Counted from the stretch's first letter, positions 25,417 to 34,183 are shown. The stretch is DNA of 64,000 nucleotides from Psychrobacillus sp. NEAU-3TGS (GCF_029955155.1 NZ_JAPNOZ010000005.1:79448-143447); one strand, 5' to 3'. Notes: generated by a model from the sequence alone, not told the origin. A program made the numbers and translations.

Positions 25417-26454
25417 TTATTTACTTGTTTCTCTCCGCACTATCGGAGCCACTTCTGTTGCAAGTAGTTCGATCCCTTTTGCAACCTCACTAAATGATTG
25501 GCCACCGATATCCATTTGTGCGATAAAACGGTCGTGTCCGAATGCTTCATGCTGGCGAAGTATTTTTTCAATGATTTGCTGTGGACTTCCCACAAAAAGG
25601 GCCGTTTCTGGACTTGCTACTTGCTCAAAATCAGAACGAGTTATTCTTGTTGCCATTCCTCTTTGCTTATTCACATAAGACCAATAATTAGCGTAATAAG
25701 GATAAAACTCGTCTTTTGCCTGTTGGCTTTCTTTTGCTATATAGGTATGTGCGTTTACTGCAATCGGTAAGTTTTCTCGTTTATGTCCCTCTTCCATACC
25801 CGCTTGTATATATAAATCTACTAAGGATTTAAAATGTGTTAGCGGTCCTCCTAATATAGCCATTGCCAATCCTGTTCCGAGTCTACCAGCTCTGATTGCA
25901 CTCTTAGCAGTCCCTCCTACTCCAACCCAAAGTGGCAGCTTTTCTTGAATTGGTCGTGGAGAAATCATTGCGTTCTCCAGGTTAGAACGAAATGTACCTT
26001 GCCAAGTCACGATTTCCTTTGTATTTAACTGTTGTAGTAATTTTATATTTTCTTCAAACAATGCATCATAATCATCCAGTTCATATCCAAAAAGGGGAAA
26101 GGACTCTATAAATGCTCCCCTACCTGCTATGATCTCAGCACGTCCTTCGGAAATAACGTCTAAAGTTGCAAAGTCTTCAAATAAACGAACTGGATCTAGG
26201 GTGCTTATAACACTTGTTGCACTCGTTAGTTTAATATGTTTTGTAGCTTGTGCAACCGCAGCAAGGACAATTGCAGGAGACGAAATAGCATAATCCAACC
26301 GATGGTGTTCGCCAACACCAAAAATATCAAGACCTGCCTCGTCAGCCATTTTCCCCAATTCAATCACTTCTTTTAAACGCTGTTTCGCACTAATTGTTTC
26401 TCCAGTGTGCGGATTTGGACCTAGGTCCCCAAATGTATATATACCAATTTCCAT
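25417..26454 (-). CDS. Luciferase-like (LLM) flavin-dependent monooxygenase
   Basis: 345 residues of the bacterial-luciferase-like flavin oxidoreductase family: GIYTFGDLGPNPHTG opening, FGVGEHHRLDYAISSPAIVLAAVAQATKHIKLTSATSVISTLDPVRLFEDFATLDVIS barrel strands, and the GRAEIIAGRGAFIESFPLFGYELDDYD substrate loop. These enzymes use reduced flavin from a partner reductase. Three nucleotides separate it from the NAD(P)-binding gene upstream, so it is the second gene of an Rrf2-linked operon. Substrate unknown. Confidence 0.88.
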   Translation of the reverse strand: MEIGIYTFGDLGPNPHTGETISAKQRLKEVIELGKMADEAGLDIFGVGEHHRLDYAISSPAIVLAAVAQATKHIKLTSATSVISTLDPVRLFEDFATLDVISEGRAEIIAGRGAFIESFPLFGYELDDYDALFEENIKLLQQLNTKEIVTWQGTFRSNLENAMISPRPIQEKLPLWVGVGGTAKSAIRAGRLGTGLAMAILGGPLTHFKSLVDLYIQAGMEEGHKRENLPIAVNAHTYIAKESQQAKDEFYPYYANYWSYVNKQRGMATRITRSDFEQVASPETALFVGSPQQIIEKILRQHEAFGHDRFIAQMDIGGQSFSEVAKGIELLATEVAPIVRRETSK

Positions 26455-26457
26455 TAT

Positions 26458-27096
26458 CTACTCCGCTTCTGAAACAACTGAAAAACGTTCATTAACATGC
26501 TTGGCATTTTCAATTTCATCTACAATGGCGATTGCGTAATCTGCATAACTGATATAGCTTTCGCCTTTTGAGTTTAAAATTAGATTATCTTTTCCTAATT
26601 GATAAGAACCCGTTCTTTTACCTTCTGGGTCAAAGTGGCCAGCAGGACTAACAAATGTCCAATTAATATCAGCTGTTTCTTGTAATTCTTTTAAATTTCT
26701 TCCTTGACCTGTTGCTGTAGGCTTGAAAATGTCAGGAAAATCAGGTGTATCGATTACACGGATTGTTTGCGCTTCATCCACATATAAACTTCCTGCGCCA
26801 CCTACAACAATCGCCCTTGTATCAGTTCCTTTAATCGCCTCGATTAAAGCATGGCCAGCATCTACATGGGCTTGCTCTTCACCAAGCGGAGCACCAAAAG
26901 CATTTACGACAACGTCAAACTGTTTTATATCCTCTGACGTAAGGTCAAATATGCTTTTTTCTAAAACTTGAACGTCTTTCGCATTCAGTTTCGTAGCATC
27001 TCTCACAATTGCCGTTACTTCATGCCCTCTAACTTTTGCTTCTTCTAATATATGACTTCCTGCTTTTCCTGTTGCCCCAATTATACCTATTTTCAT
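26458..27096 (-). CDS. NAD(P)H-binding atypical short-chain reductase (YwnB-like)
   Basis: 212 residues; the Rossmann motif GATGKAGSHI at residues 7-16 is followed by VTAIVRDATKL, FDVVVNAFGAP and VVGGAGSLYV, the usual layout of YwnB/NmrA-like proteins, which have one sugar-nucleotide-epimerase-like fold and lack the Tyr-x-x-x-Lys catalytic pair. Likely a redox-linked reductase. An inverted repeat at 27125-27147 lies just upstream, and the Rrf2 gene (YwnA-like) precedes it, as the ywnA and ywnB genes are linked in B. subtilis. Confidence 0.87.
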   Translation of the reverse strand: MKIGIIGATGKAGSHILEEAKVRGHEVTAIVRDATKLNAKDVQVLEKSIFDLTSEDIKQFDVVVNAFGAPLGEEQAHVDAGHALIEAIKGTDTRAIVVGGAGSLYVDEAQTIRVIDTPDFPDIFKPTATGQGRNLKELQETADINWTFVSPAGHFDPEGKRTGSYQLGKDNLILNSKGESYISYADYAIAIVDEIENAKHVNERFSVVSEAE

Positions 27097-27124
27097 GTTT
27101 TTTCCTCCAATAAAATTTTATTTG

Positions 27125-27147
27125 GTTGTAACTTAAACCGTTACAAC
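27125..27147 (-). promoter_or_regulatory. Candidate Rrf2 operator before the YwnB-LLM operon
   Basis: Perfect inverted repeat gttgtaac-N7-gttacaac, 29 nt before the ywnB-like start. The same 8-7-8 architecture with near-identical arms occurs before the Rrf2 gene itself (27616-27638). Confidence 0.65.
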
Positions 27148-27171
27148 TATAGTAAAAAAATTGAATAGAAA

Positions 27172-27600
27172 TCATCCAATTTTTTTGCTTAACACTTTAA
27201 CTAACTCTTCCATCGTAACTTCCTTTAAAACTGCCTCCATTGCATCTTGCGCACGGAACAGTATTAGTTCCAATACCCCTTGAATATTAGCACCGACAGG
27301 ACAATTGGGATTTGGATTCTCATGCATTTGAAAAAGTTCTCCTTCTTCTACCACTTCTACCGCATGATATACATCTAAAAGAGTTATATCATGTAAAGGC
27401 TTTTGAAGCGTAGCTCCTCCTAGCCCACGTCGGATCTCTATAAGTCCTGCTTTTTTTAGCTTACCCATTACTCTTCTAATTACCACTGGATTTGTATTAA
27501 CACTCTCTGCAATCCACTCAGAAGTACAAACGATATTTCGATCTAATGTTACGAGAGATAGTATATGAACAGCGACTGTAAATCGACTACTAATCTTCAT
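27172..27600 (-). CDS. Rrf2-family transcriptional regulator (YwnA-like)
   Basis: 142 residues with the Rrf2 winged helix: MKISSRFTVAVHILSLV, SEWIAESVNTNPVVIRRVMGKLKKAGLIEIRRGLGGATL (about residues 28-66). It has a single Cys in NPNCPVGANI instead of the three Cys of Fe-S cluster sensors such as IscR, so it more likely senses thiol-reactive compounds, as YwnA/CymR-type proteins do. Matching inverted repeats lie before its own gene and before the next operon, consistent with autoregulation. Confidence 0.9.
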   Translation of the reverse strand: MKISSRFTVAVHILSLVTLDRNIVCTSEWIAESVNTNPVVIRRVMGKLKKAGLIEIRRGLGGATLQKPLHDITLLDVYHAVEVVEEGELFQMHENPNPNCPVGANIQGVLELILFRAQDAMEAVLKEVTMEELVKVLSKKIG

Positions 27601-27615
27601 ATCTTTCCACCTTCC

Positions 27616-27638
27616 GATGTAACCATCATAATTACATC
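27616..27638 (-). promoter_or_regulatory. Candidate Rrf2 operator before its own gene
   Basis: gatgtaac-N7-attacatc, 16 nt before the Rrf2 gene start; arms match the 27125-27147 site in G(T/A)TGTAAC. Confidence 0.6.
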
Positions 27639-27754
27639 TGTTGTTTTTGTCAAATTAATTGCTGTTTCCTTACACAACGTAATATCTTCCCCTTCTATTA
27701 TCCCAAAAACTTCTATAAAATAAAAAGAAAGCTTATAGAAAAGAGGAGATTAAA

Positions 27755-28651
27755 TTGAGTGACGTATCTGCAGAACTAAAGGTTGAAAAAACTCCCCATA
27801 GAAATGCTCCTAAAAAAGTCATCTTCGCACGGACTTTAATGATTGCTATTGGTGCTATTTTAATGTCAGTTGGATTGGAGTTATTTTTAGTACCAAATCA
27901 AATATTAGACGGGGGAGTAGTTGGGGTCTCAATTATTCTTTCACACCTTACTGGTGTCCGTTTAGGTATTTTTATATTTATCCTCAACATTCCATTCTTT
28001 TTCCTTGGCTATAAACAAATAGGGAAAACCTTCGCATTATCCACCTTATTTGGTATTACAGTCTTATCTATTTGTACTTCCTATTTACATAATATAGATC
28101 CCATTACGAAAGATTTATTACTCTCAACTGTTTTCGGAGGAATCATTTTAGGAATGGGTGTCGGTCTTGTTATTCGAAATGGTGGTTCCTTAGATGGTTC
28201 CGAAATTCTAGCAATTTTATTCAATAAAGCCCTACCATTTTCAGTTGGAGAAATTATTATGATTATTAACTTAGTTATTTTCAGTGTGGCGGGCTTTGTG
28301 TTTACTTGGGAACAGGCGATGTATTCATTTTTAGCCTATTTCATCGCATTCAAAACAATTGATATTGTCATTCAAGGATTAGATGAATCCAAATCTATTT
28401 ATATTATTAGCGATCAGATAGAGGACATTGGAGATGCTATCATGGATCGACTTGGGCGTGGAGTAACCTACTTGCACGGAGAAGGTGCCTATACGGGGGA
28501 CAATAAAAAAGTGATTTTCACAGTCGTTACCAGAATTGAAGAAGCAAAATTAAAATCGATTGTAGAAGAAATTGATGATCATGCATTTTTAGCAATCGGC
28601 AATATCGCAGAAGTGCGCGGTGGAAGATTTAAGAAAAAAGATATCCACTAA
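27755..28651 (+). CDS. YitT-family membrane protein
   Basis: 298 residues: about five or six N-terminal membrane helices (residues 25-215) with the conserved LFLVPNQILDGGVVGVSIILS and LLSTVFGGIILGMGVGLVIRNGGSLDGSEILA stretches, then a cytoplasmic DUF2179 domain (SIYIISDQIEDIGDAIMDRLGRGVTYLHGEGAYTG onward). This is the standard YitT architecture; its function in Bacilli is unsettled. TTG start with gaggag 6 nt upstream. Monocistronic. Confidence 0.9.
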   Translation: MSDVSAELKVEKTPHRNAPKKVIFARTLMIAIGAILMSVGLELFLVPNQILDGGVVGVSIILSHLTGVRLGIFIFILNIPFFFLGYKQIGKTFALSTLFGITVLSICTSYLHNIDPITKDLLLSTVFGGIILGMGVGLVIRNGGSLDGSEILAILFNKALPFSVGEIIMIINLVIFSVAGFVFTWEQAMYSFLAYFIAFKTIDIVIQGLDESKSIYIISDQIEDIGDAIMDRLGRGVTYLHGEGAYTGDNKKVIFTVVTRIEEAKLKSIVEEIDDHAFLAIGNIAEVRGGRFKKKDIH

Positions 28652-28837
28652 TGAAAACTCCCCTTTTATTTTGCATAGTTGAGGTATAATGCGACGCAGA
28701 GGGTAATTTCTAGTCTGCGCAATTATGCAGTCATGAGACTCATACGACCCGACGCACTAAGGCAAATATTATAAACGCGCAATGTTTTAGCTTTTGCGAC
28801 ACATTATCTGCAAGAAGGAAGGAATATTCCTTCCATA

Positions 28838-28872
28838 CAAAACGATCTCCATGTAAATGAGATCGGTTTTTG
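28838..28872. terminator. Terminator between YitT and acetyl-CoA hydrolase genes
   Basis: Stem aaaacgatctc / gagatcggtttt with a 9-nt loop and a T-rich tail on the plus strand; can act in both directions. A separate 18-bp perfect palindrome ggaaggaatattccttcc lies just before it at 28817-28834. Confidence 0.75.
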
Positions 28873-28874
28873 TT

Positions 28875-30392
28875 TTATATATATGATTTTATTTTCTCAT
28901 CAAGCATCGTTCCATTTTTCGCTAGATTCGTATGGAACGAGAATGCTTTTTCAAGCACATGTGGAGTTTGTCCACCTCTTGTTAGAGCTTCTTCATAGTA
29001 ATCACGTAATTGTGCTTTGTACATTGGATGTACGCAATTATTAATAATCAGTTCTGCACGTTCTCTTGGAGCCAATCCGCGAAGATCTGCATAGCCCTGC
29101 TCAGTCACAACCACATCTACATCATGCTCGGTGTGGTCTACATGCGCGACGAAAGGTACAATACTTGTAATGTTTCCGCCTTTTGCTATAGACTTCGTAA
29201 CGAAAATGGCAAGTTTTGCATTTCGAGCGAAATCCCCTGAACCACCAATACCATTCATCATTTTCGTTCCAGAAACATGCGTAGAGTTAACGTTTCCGTA
29301 AATATCAAACTCAAGCGCTGTGTTAATCGAGATCAATCCGAGTCGACGAATAATTTCAGGATGATTTGTAATTTCCTGTGGACGTAGAACTAACTTATCT
29401 CGATAGTTCTCCAAGTTTCCATATACTTGCTTCATCATTTCTTCTGAAAGCGTGATGGAGCAAGCTGATGCAAAATTGACTTTTCCTGCATCGATTAACT
29501 CGAACACAGAGTCTTGTAGCACTTCCGAGTATACTTGTAAATCTTCAAATTCGGAATCAATGAGTCCGTGTAACACTGCATTCGCAACCGAACCAATACC
29601 TGCTTGTAGAGGAGCCAGATTATTAGTAAGTCTTCCTGCTTTTACTTCTTCCCGTAAGAAAGAGATTAAATGCTGTGCCATTTCTTTTGTCTCGTGATCC
29701 GGTGGAACAATAGGTGATGGTGAATCTGTGCATTTAGTAAAAACGATACCACGAATTTTATCCGTATCAACAGGCATTCCAACTGTACCGATTCGATCAT
29801 CTGCTTTTGTTAATGGAATCGGAAGTCTTTGTCCTTGTTCAGCCGGCTCATATAGGTCATGTAAACCTTCTAATTGTTCCGATTGGTCTAGATTAATTTC
29901 TACAATAATATTTTTAGCGTGTGTTACAAAAGTTAAATTGTTACCAATAGATGTAGTAGGAATAATCATACCATCTGCCGTTATTGAAACCGCTTCCACT
30001 ATAGCGAAGTCAATTTGTGGTAAGACTCTATTACGTACCATTTCTGCTGTATGGGACAGATGTTGGTCAACAAATAAATGATTGCCGGCATTGATATTTT
30101 TACGCATCGTTGCATCTGCTTGGAAAGGCAGGCGTTTGTTAATAATACCCGCTTCCGATAATACTTTATCTAAATCAGAACCTAAAGAAGCCCCTGTAAA
30201 AATATTTACTTTGAATTTTTCTTTCTTCGCTCGCTCGACTAATGCAAATGGAACCGCTTTCGCATCGCCCGCCCTTGTAAATCCACTTAAACCTAATGTC
30301 ATACCGTCTCTAATCCACGATGCAGCATTCTCCGCTTTTACGACAAGATCGTGCAAGCTGCTATCTTTTATACGCTCAAGATTCTTTTCCAT
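28875..30392 (-). CDS. Acetyl-CoA hydrolase / succinate:acetate CoA-transferase family protein
   Basis: 505-residue class I CoA-transferase fold. N-terminal GMTLGLSGFTRAGDAKAVP and GASLGSDLDKVLSEAGI, the region QVYSEVLQDSVFELIDAG with the Glu that forms the CoA thioester, and GIGGSGDFARNAKLAIFVTKSIAKGG plus DVDVVVTEQGYADLRGLAPRERA near the C-terminus are all diagnostic. It moves CoA between acetate and succinate or hydrolyses acetyl-CoA, in acetate overflow metabolism. ATG 30392 is preferred over the adjacent TTG because ggaggt lies 7 nt upstream. A perfect palindrome sits 4 nt before that ribosome site. The LytTR gene lies upstream on the same strand behind its own terminator. Confidence 0.92.
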   Translation of the reverse strand: MEKNLERIKDSSLHDLVVKAENAASWIRDGMTLGLSGFTRAGDAKAVPFALVERAKKEKFKVNIFTGASLGSDLDKVLSEAGIINKRLPFQADATMRKNINAGNHLFVDQHLSHTAEMVRNRVLPQIDFAIVEAVSITADGMIIPTTSIGNNLTFVTHAKNIIVEINLDQSEQLEGLHDLYEPAEQGQRLPIPLTKADDRIGTVGMPVDTDKIRGIVFTKCTDSPSPIVPPDHETKEMAQHLISFLREEVKAGRLTNNLAPLQAGIGSVANAVLHGLIDSEFEDLQVYSEVLQDSVFELIDAGKVNFASACSITLSEEMMKQVYGNLENYRDKLVLRPQEITNHPEIIRRLGLISINTALEFDIYGNVNSTHVSGTKMMNGIGGSGDFARNAKLAIFVTKSIAKGGNITSIVPFVAHVDHTEHDVDVVVTEQGYADLRGLAPRERAELIINNCVHPMYKAQLRDYYEEALTRGGQTPHVLEKAFSFHTNLAKNGTMLDEKIKSYI

Positions 30393-30409
30393 CAATTAAA
30401 CCTCCTCGT

Positions 30410-30425
30410 AAGATACATGTATCTT
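30410..30425 (-). promoter_or_regulatory. 16-bp perfect palindrome next to the ribosome site
   Basis: aagatacatgtatctt, a few bases before the ggaggt of the acetyl-CoA hydrolase gene: a likely operator or 5'-UTR hairpin. Confidence 0.5.
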
Positions 30426-30565
30426 ATTTTATCGTATATTGTCACAATTTCGAAAAAAGTAGATAAAGAAGCTTATTGATCGATTAGAGCAGAGAATTTT
30501 ATGATTAAACCAGCAAATTTCTTAACGTATATTTTCAAACTATTATTTTAATAAAATAATCCTCT

Positions 30566-30613
30566 AAAAAAGGCTTGAATAAAAGGATGATTTCCCCTTA
30601 TACAAGCCTTTTT
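30566..30613 (-). terminator. Terminator of the LytTR gene
   Basis: 11-bp stem aaaaaggcttg / caagccttttt with a loop of about 25 nt, downstream of the LytTR stop codon on the minus strand. Confidence 0.7.
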
Positions 30614-30650
30614 ATCATCATTCAGCAGAAGACTCCACCTCTATGGATTG

Positions 30651-31295
30651 TCAAAATCCTAATAACTTTCGAAAATAACTAGAGTATGACTGACTAACGG
30701 ATACTTTTTCCCCATTTTCCATCACTAGAATAAACGTAGAATGTGTGTCTGGATAAATTTCTTTTATATGATGAACATTCACGATAAATGAACGATGACA
30801 GCGTATGAAGGATTGTCTGGGAAGCCTATATTCGAAGTCATGTAGTGAACTTGTGTGGGTTCCTGAAAATGTCTTCGTCACTATATGCGTTTTTCGATCT
30901 CTTGCTTCTAAATAGATAACATCTGAAAACGAAATTGGAATCCAGCCATCCTGTGTTTTGATCGTTACGACAGACTTTCCTTCCGTAAATGCAGGATAAA
31001 TAGCTAGTACACAACCTTCTAGCTCTCCTTTATGCTGAAAAGGTACAGCCATCCCGTGATAAGGAACACCGAACACTTCTCGGTCGATAAACTCTGATAC
31101 TTTTTGCTTTCCGCTCATCGCTTTATAAGCAAGTGTTCCCTCTACCACAGGATCACCAGAAGTAATTTTCAAATCTATTCGTTTACTTGGTCGATAATAG
31201 ATATACTTTTCTTTATCGGATACTGCAATAGATATTTCATCCGAAAATAATTCTCCTATTACGTCTAAAAGTCCACCAATGGATAGATCCTTCAT
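30651..31295 (-). CDS. LytTR-domain DNA-binding regulator
   Basis: 214 residues. The C-terminal 100 form a LytTR domain (IPISFSDVIYLEARDRKTHIVT, LPRQSFIRCHRSFIVNVHHIKEIYP, ENGEKVSVSQSYSSYFRKLLGF), which binds paired direct repeats. The N-terminal half (residues 1-105) looks like a small ligand- or PAS/GAF-like sensing domain rather than a response-regulator receiver, since no phospho-acceptor Asp pattern is seen. ATG 31295 has aaaggag 9 nt upstream; the longer TTG version would overlap the methyltransferase gene. Its position before the acetyl-CoA hydrolase gene makes that gene a plausible target. Confidence 0.85.
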   Translation of the reverse strand: MKDLSIGGLLDVIGELFSDEISIAVSDKEKYIYYRPSKRIDLKITSGDPVVEGTLAYKAMSGKQKVSEFIDREVFGVPYHGMAVPFQHKGELEGCVLAIYPAFTEGKSVVTIKTQDGWIPISFSDVIYLEARDRKTHIVTKTFSGTHTSSLHDFEYRLPRQSFIRCHRSFIVNVHHIKEIYPDTHSTFILVMENGEKVSVSQSYSSYFRKLLGF

Positions 31296-31320
31296 TCCTG
31301 TGCTCTCCTTTCGTTCCAAA

Positions 31321-32274
31321 TTACTCGCAAACAACTATTTCACGTGAAAACTGCTGCTTCTTTGTAATACAACGATCGATTATTTGGAATCCAATCGATT
31401 CTAATCGCTCATCCATAGACTCAATTGTTACAATAACAACCTTTTTGGCTATTCTTCTAGCGTGCTTCAATATCGTAAATTGTTCGTCCCATGATGCATG
31501 CGTATATAAATTATACGGCAAATCAATAATGGCAACATCATATGCTTCGGTGATGTCCTCAATAGCACTTTTCCTTACATCCCCTGTTAAACCAAAATGT
31601 TCAATATTTTCTCTAGAACCTAAGCAAACAAGTGGATTAATATCCCTTCCGACTATGTTTATTCCCATAGATAGAGCTTCGACAAGCACTGTTCCAATTC
31701 CGCAGCAAGGATCGATTGCTAGAATCCCTTCAGGACGTGGAACTGCAATATTTGCTACTGCGCGAGCCACTCTTGTGCTAAGTGCAGTTGAATACTCTCT
31801 TGGTTTTTTCATATGCTTAAACCAAATAGGCTCACTTTTCGTATATAACCCAAAGTACCAGCGGCCACCGTATGGAACTACCGCATAAAGTTGGGCTGGG
31901 TTATGTAAGTCGAATTCTCCTTGCATTTCACTGCCGATTGCTCGTTCTATTTGAAGGCGCTCGTTATTTTCAACTTTATCTTTCCCTTGTCGATCATTAA
32001 TTTTAAGGAACATCACTTTGTTTGTCTGTTCTTCGTTGCCAAACATGGGTGCTTGTGCAATGATTTCTTCCACCGTGTCTCCCTCTGCTAAAACTTCCAC
32101 TCTTCCTTTTATAAATGGGCTCCTACTAGGATCTATCTTCACATTGCTTTTTATGATTTTGGCTTCTGTATCTGCTCCAAAAAAAGAGCGCATCTCTAAA
32201 TGACATAGGGAGCGTTCTGCATCGTTATATGCAAATGTATAAATGAATGCCGGTTGTCGGCTAAAATTCGTCAA
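31321..32274 (-). CDS. Trm11-like SAM-dependent RNA methyltransferase
   Basis: 317 residues. A divergent N-terminal THUMP-like region precedes a Rossmann methyltransferase domain: LAIDPCCGIGTVLVEALSMGINIVGRDINPLV (about residues 185-215) is the SAM-binding motif of the Trm11/UPF0020 group, and IIDLPYNLYTH takes the place of the DPPYG catalytic motif. The second Pro of the usual D-P-P-Y is retained but the first is Leu. Target RNA not predictable. The LytTR gene follows in the same direction after 25 nt, so the two may share a transcript. Confidence 0.83.
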   Translation of the reverse strand: MTNFSRQPAFIYTFAYNDAERSLCHLEMRSFFGADTEAKIIKSNVKIDPSRSPFIKGRVEVLAEGDTVEEIIAQAPMFGNEEQTNKVMFLKINDRQGKDKVENNERLQIERAIGSEMQGEFDLHNPAQLYAVVPYGGRWYFGLYTKSEPIWFKHMKKPREYSTALSTRVARAVANIAVPRPEGILAIDPCCGIGTVLVEALSMGINIVGRDINPLVCLGSRENIEHFGLTGDVRKSAIEDITEAYDVAIIDLPYNLYTHASWDEQFTILKHARRIAKKVVIVTIESMDERLESIGFQIIDRCITKKQQFSREIVVCE

Positions 32275-32310
32275 TGTATTCCCTCCAATAATATGTCTAT
32301 TATAACACGC

Positions 32311-32346
32311 AACAACCGATTCCTCTTTTGAAAGAAATCGGTTGTT
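32311..32346 (-). terminator. Terminator of the beta-lactamase-like gene
   Basis: 11-bp stem aacaaccgatt / aatcggttgtt with a 14-nt loop; lies beyond the stop codon of the minus-strand gene at 32356. Confidence 0.75.
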
Positions 32347-32355
32347 TTGCTTACT

Positions 32356-33173
32356 TTAGACGTTTAGGGAGCTATCCTGTAAATAAGTATATATTTCTTC
32401 TCCTATTTGAGCTAGAACTTGCTTGGAAACTAGGTCATCTTCTTCCTTTGATAAAACAGTTGCGATTAGCTTTCTTTGTCCGACATAAAAAATCCCTACG
32501 TCATGACGAGTTCCAGGTATCCAACCTGTTTTATGGGCAAGTTCCCAAGGTGTCATCCCATCATTAAAGTTAGAATATGGGGAAGGTAGTTTTTCAGGTA
32601 AGCAATCTTTTATTTGTTGCTTTTTCATGATAGCAATCATCTGTTTACTAGCCTCTTCACTTACTAGCTTATCTGTAGCCATCAGCTTTAATAGTTTTCC
32701 AATATCATTAGCCGTAATTTGATTAAAGCCTTTTGGGTTAGGGTTATTCATCATTAATTTATTGTAAAGGTGCTCTTTTCCATACCTGCTTCTTTCATTG
32801 TCTGTACAATAGGTTCTACTCCTACTAAATCTATTAATATATTCGTCGCTGTGTTATCGCTTTGAATAATCATTAGCATTACAATGTCGCAAATAGAAAG
32901 GGCTGTGCCGGGAGTTAAATGTTGAATAACCCCTGAACCTCCTACAAAGTCATCTTCTTTTAGGATAATTTCAGCTGTTAATGATATTTCATCACGTTCA
33001 ACAGCTGAAAAAACTGCTACCATAATAGGTACTTTTATAACACTTGCTGCATAAAAAAGCTCATCCCCGTTTAACTCCCACCTCTCATCTCCATACAAAT
33101 CTTCTATAACAATCCCCCATATCCCCTTTGACTGTTCTGTTAACTGGTTAATTTTGTCTATCAACATTCGCAC
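32356..33173 (-). pseudogene. Class A beta-lactamase-like serine hydrolase, broken by a one-base frameshift
   Basis: Two adjacent frames together make one complete protein of about 272 residues. The upstream part (33173-32754) holds the nucleophile motif S-x-x-K as AASVIKVP and the SDN motif as QSDNTATN; the downstream part (32754-32356) holds the KTG motif as AHKTGW. They meet at ttt-aca-ata-aat-taa, where one missing base (AAA shortened to AA) would restore T-I-K-L-M-M-N-N, the sequence expected at this point. There is no signal peptide, so even the intact protein would be a cytoplasmic serine hydrolase of this fold rather than a classical secreted lactamase. Start GTG with aggggg 7 nt upstream. 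Confidence 0.82.
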
Positions 33174-33262
33174 CTTTTATCCCCCTTTTTTAAAATCATG
33201 AAATTACATTCTATTATAATGGAATATTAAGATATATTATGAATAATAGATAAACTAAAAAG

Positions 33263-34183
33263 GTGGCAATTGCTATACAACAGTTATTATTACTACAACA
33301 AGTTATTGATTACATAGACGAACATATTAAAGAGGAGATTAATGCAGAGGAACTAGCTGCTCTTGTTGGCTATTCTCCTTATCATTTTTATAGAATCTTT
33401 GATAAACATATTGGGTATCCCGTTATGAACTATGTACAGAAAAGAAAGCTTCAATTCGCTTTGTACGAGTTAGTCCAAGGCAAAAGAATTATTCAAATAG
33501 CACTAGATTATGGATTTGAAACGCATTCCGGTTTTACAAAAGCGTTTAAAAAGTGTTTTGGAAGTCCTCCAAGTTTATATAAGCTTCACTGTCCAATCTC
33601 CTTACCACAAAAATTAGATTTACTCAGTCTTCGTCAAAAACAGACTGGCGGAATAGTGATGCAACCAAAAATTATTCACAAAGAAGCTTTTGATATTGCA
33701 GGTAAAACATTTGAGAGTCACTTGGAAAAGGTTTCTTACACAAGGGATGCACCTGCTTTTTGGGAACAAAGGATTTCAGCTGATGAAGCAATCGAAACAA
33801 CGCTGTACAATCTATTGGCTCCTAAAAAACATGGGGAGTATTGTATTAATATAAGTGGAACTGAATTGAAAGACAGCTTCACTTACTTATTTGCCGTAAA
33901 CTATGACGAGGACACCCTTCTTCCTCAAGAACTGACAAAGTTGAAAATTCCAGCAGCAACATACGCGGTTTTTAGAACCCCACTCGTCAAAGTAGGACAA
34001 TTCGTCCAATCTATCAAAGGCACTTGGCAATATATTTTAGAAGATTGGTTACCATCATCTCATTATGAGGTCGATGAAAGCGTCTATGACTTTGAATATT
34101 ACGATGAACATTGCCATGACTGGATATACGAGAAAATATTTATGGAAATCTACCTGCCGATTAAGAGAAGAAAAATGGACTGA
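33263..34183 (+). CDS. AraC-family activator with GyrI-like effector domain
   Basis: About 306 residues. The N-terminal two helix-turn-helix units (VIDYIDEHIKEEINAEELAALVGYSPYHFYRIFDKHIG and GKRIIQIALDYGFETHSGFTKAFKKCFGSPPSLY, residues 14-108) are AraC/XylS-type; the C-terminal part (residues 130-300) is a GyrI/AraC_E_bind effector domain, as in Rob/YdeE-like multidrug sensors. The start is uncertain: GTG 33263 lies inside the aaggtgg ribosome site, and the next plausible codons at proper spacing are non-standard (ATT, ATA). Monocistronic. Confidence 0.87.
   Translation: MAIAIQQLLLLQQVIDYIDEHIKEEINAEELAALVGYSPYHFYRIFDKHIGYPVMNYVQKRKLQFALYELVQGKRIIQIALDYGFETHSGFTKAFKKCFGSPPSLYKLHCPISLPQKLDLLSLRQKQTGGIVMQPKIIHKEAFDIAGKTFESHLEKVSYTRDAPAFWEQRISADEAIETTLYNLLAPKKHGEYCINISGTELKDSFTYLFAVNYDEDTLLPQELTKLKIPAATYAVFRTPLVKVGQFVQSIKGTWQYILEDWLPSSHYEVDESVYDFEYYDEHCHDWIYEKIFMEIYLPIKRRKMD

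Noticed and set aside
25322..25770. Plus-strand frames opposite the LLM monooxygenase
   Set aside because: Antisense shadows beginning inside the terminator region.
29728..30399. Two long plus-strand frames opposite the acetyl-CoA hydrolase gene
   Set aside because: Antisense shadows; the minus-strand gene has all family motifs and a good ribosome site.
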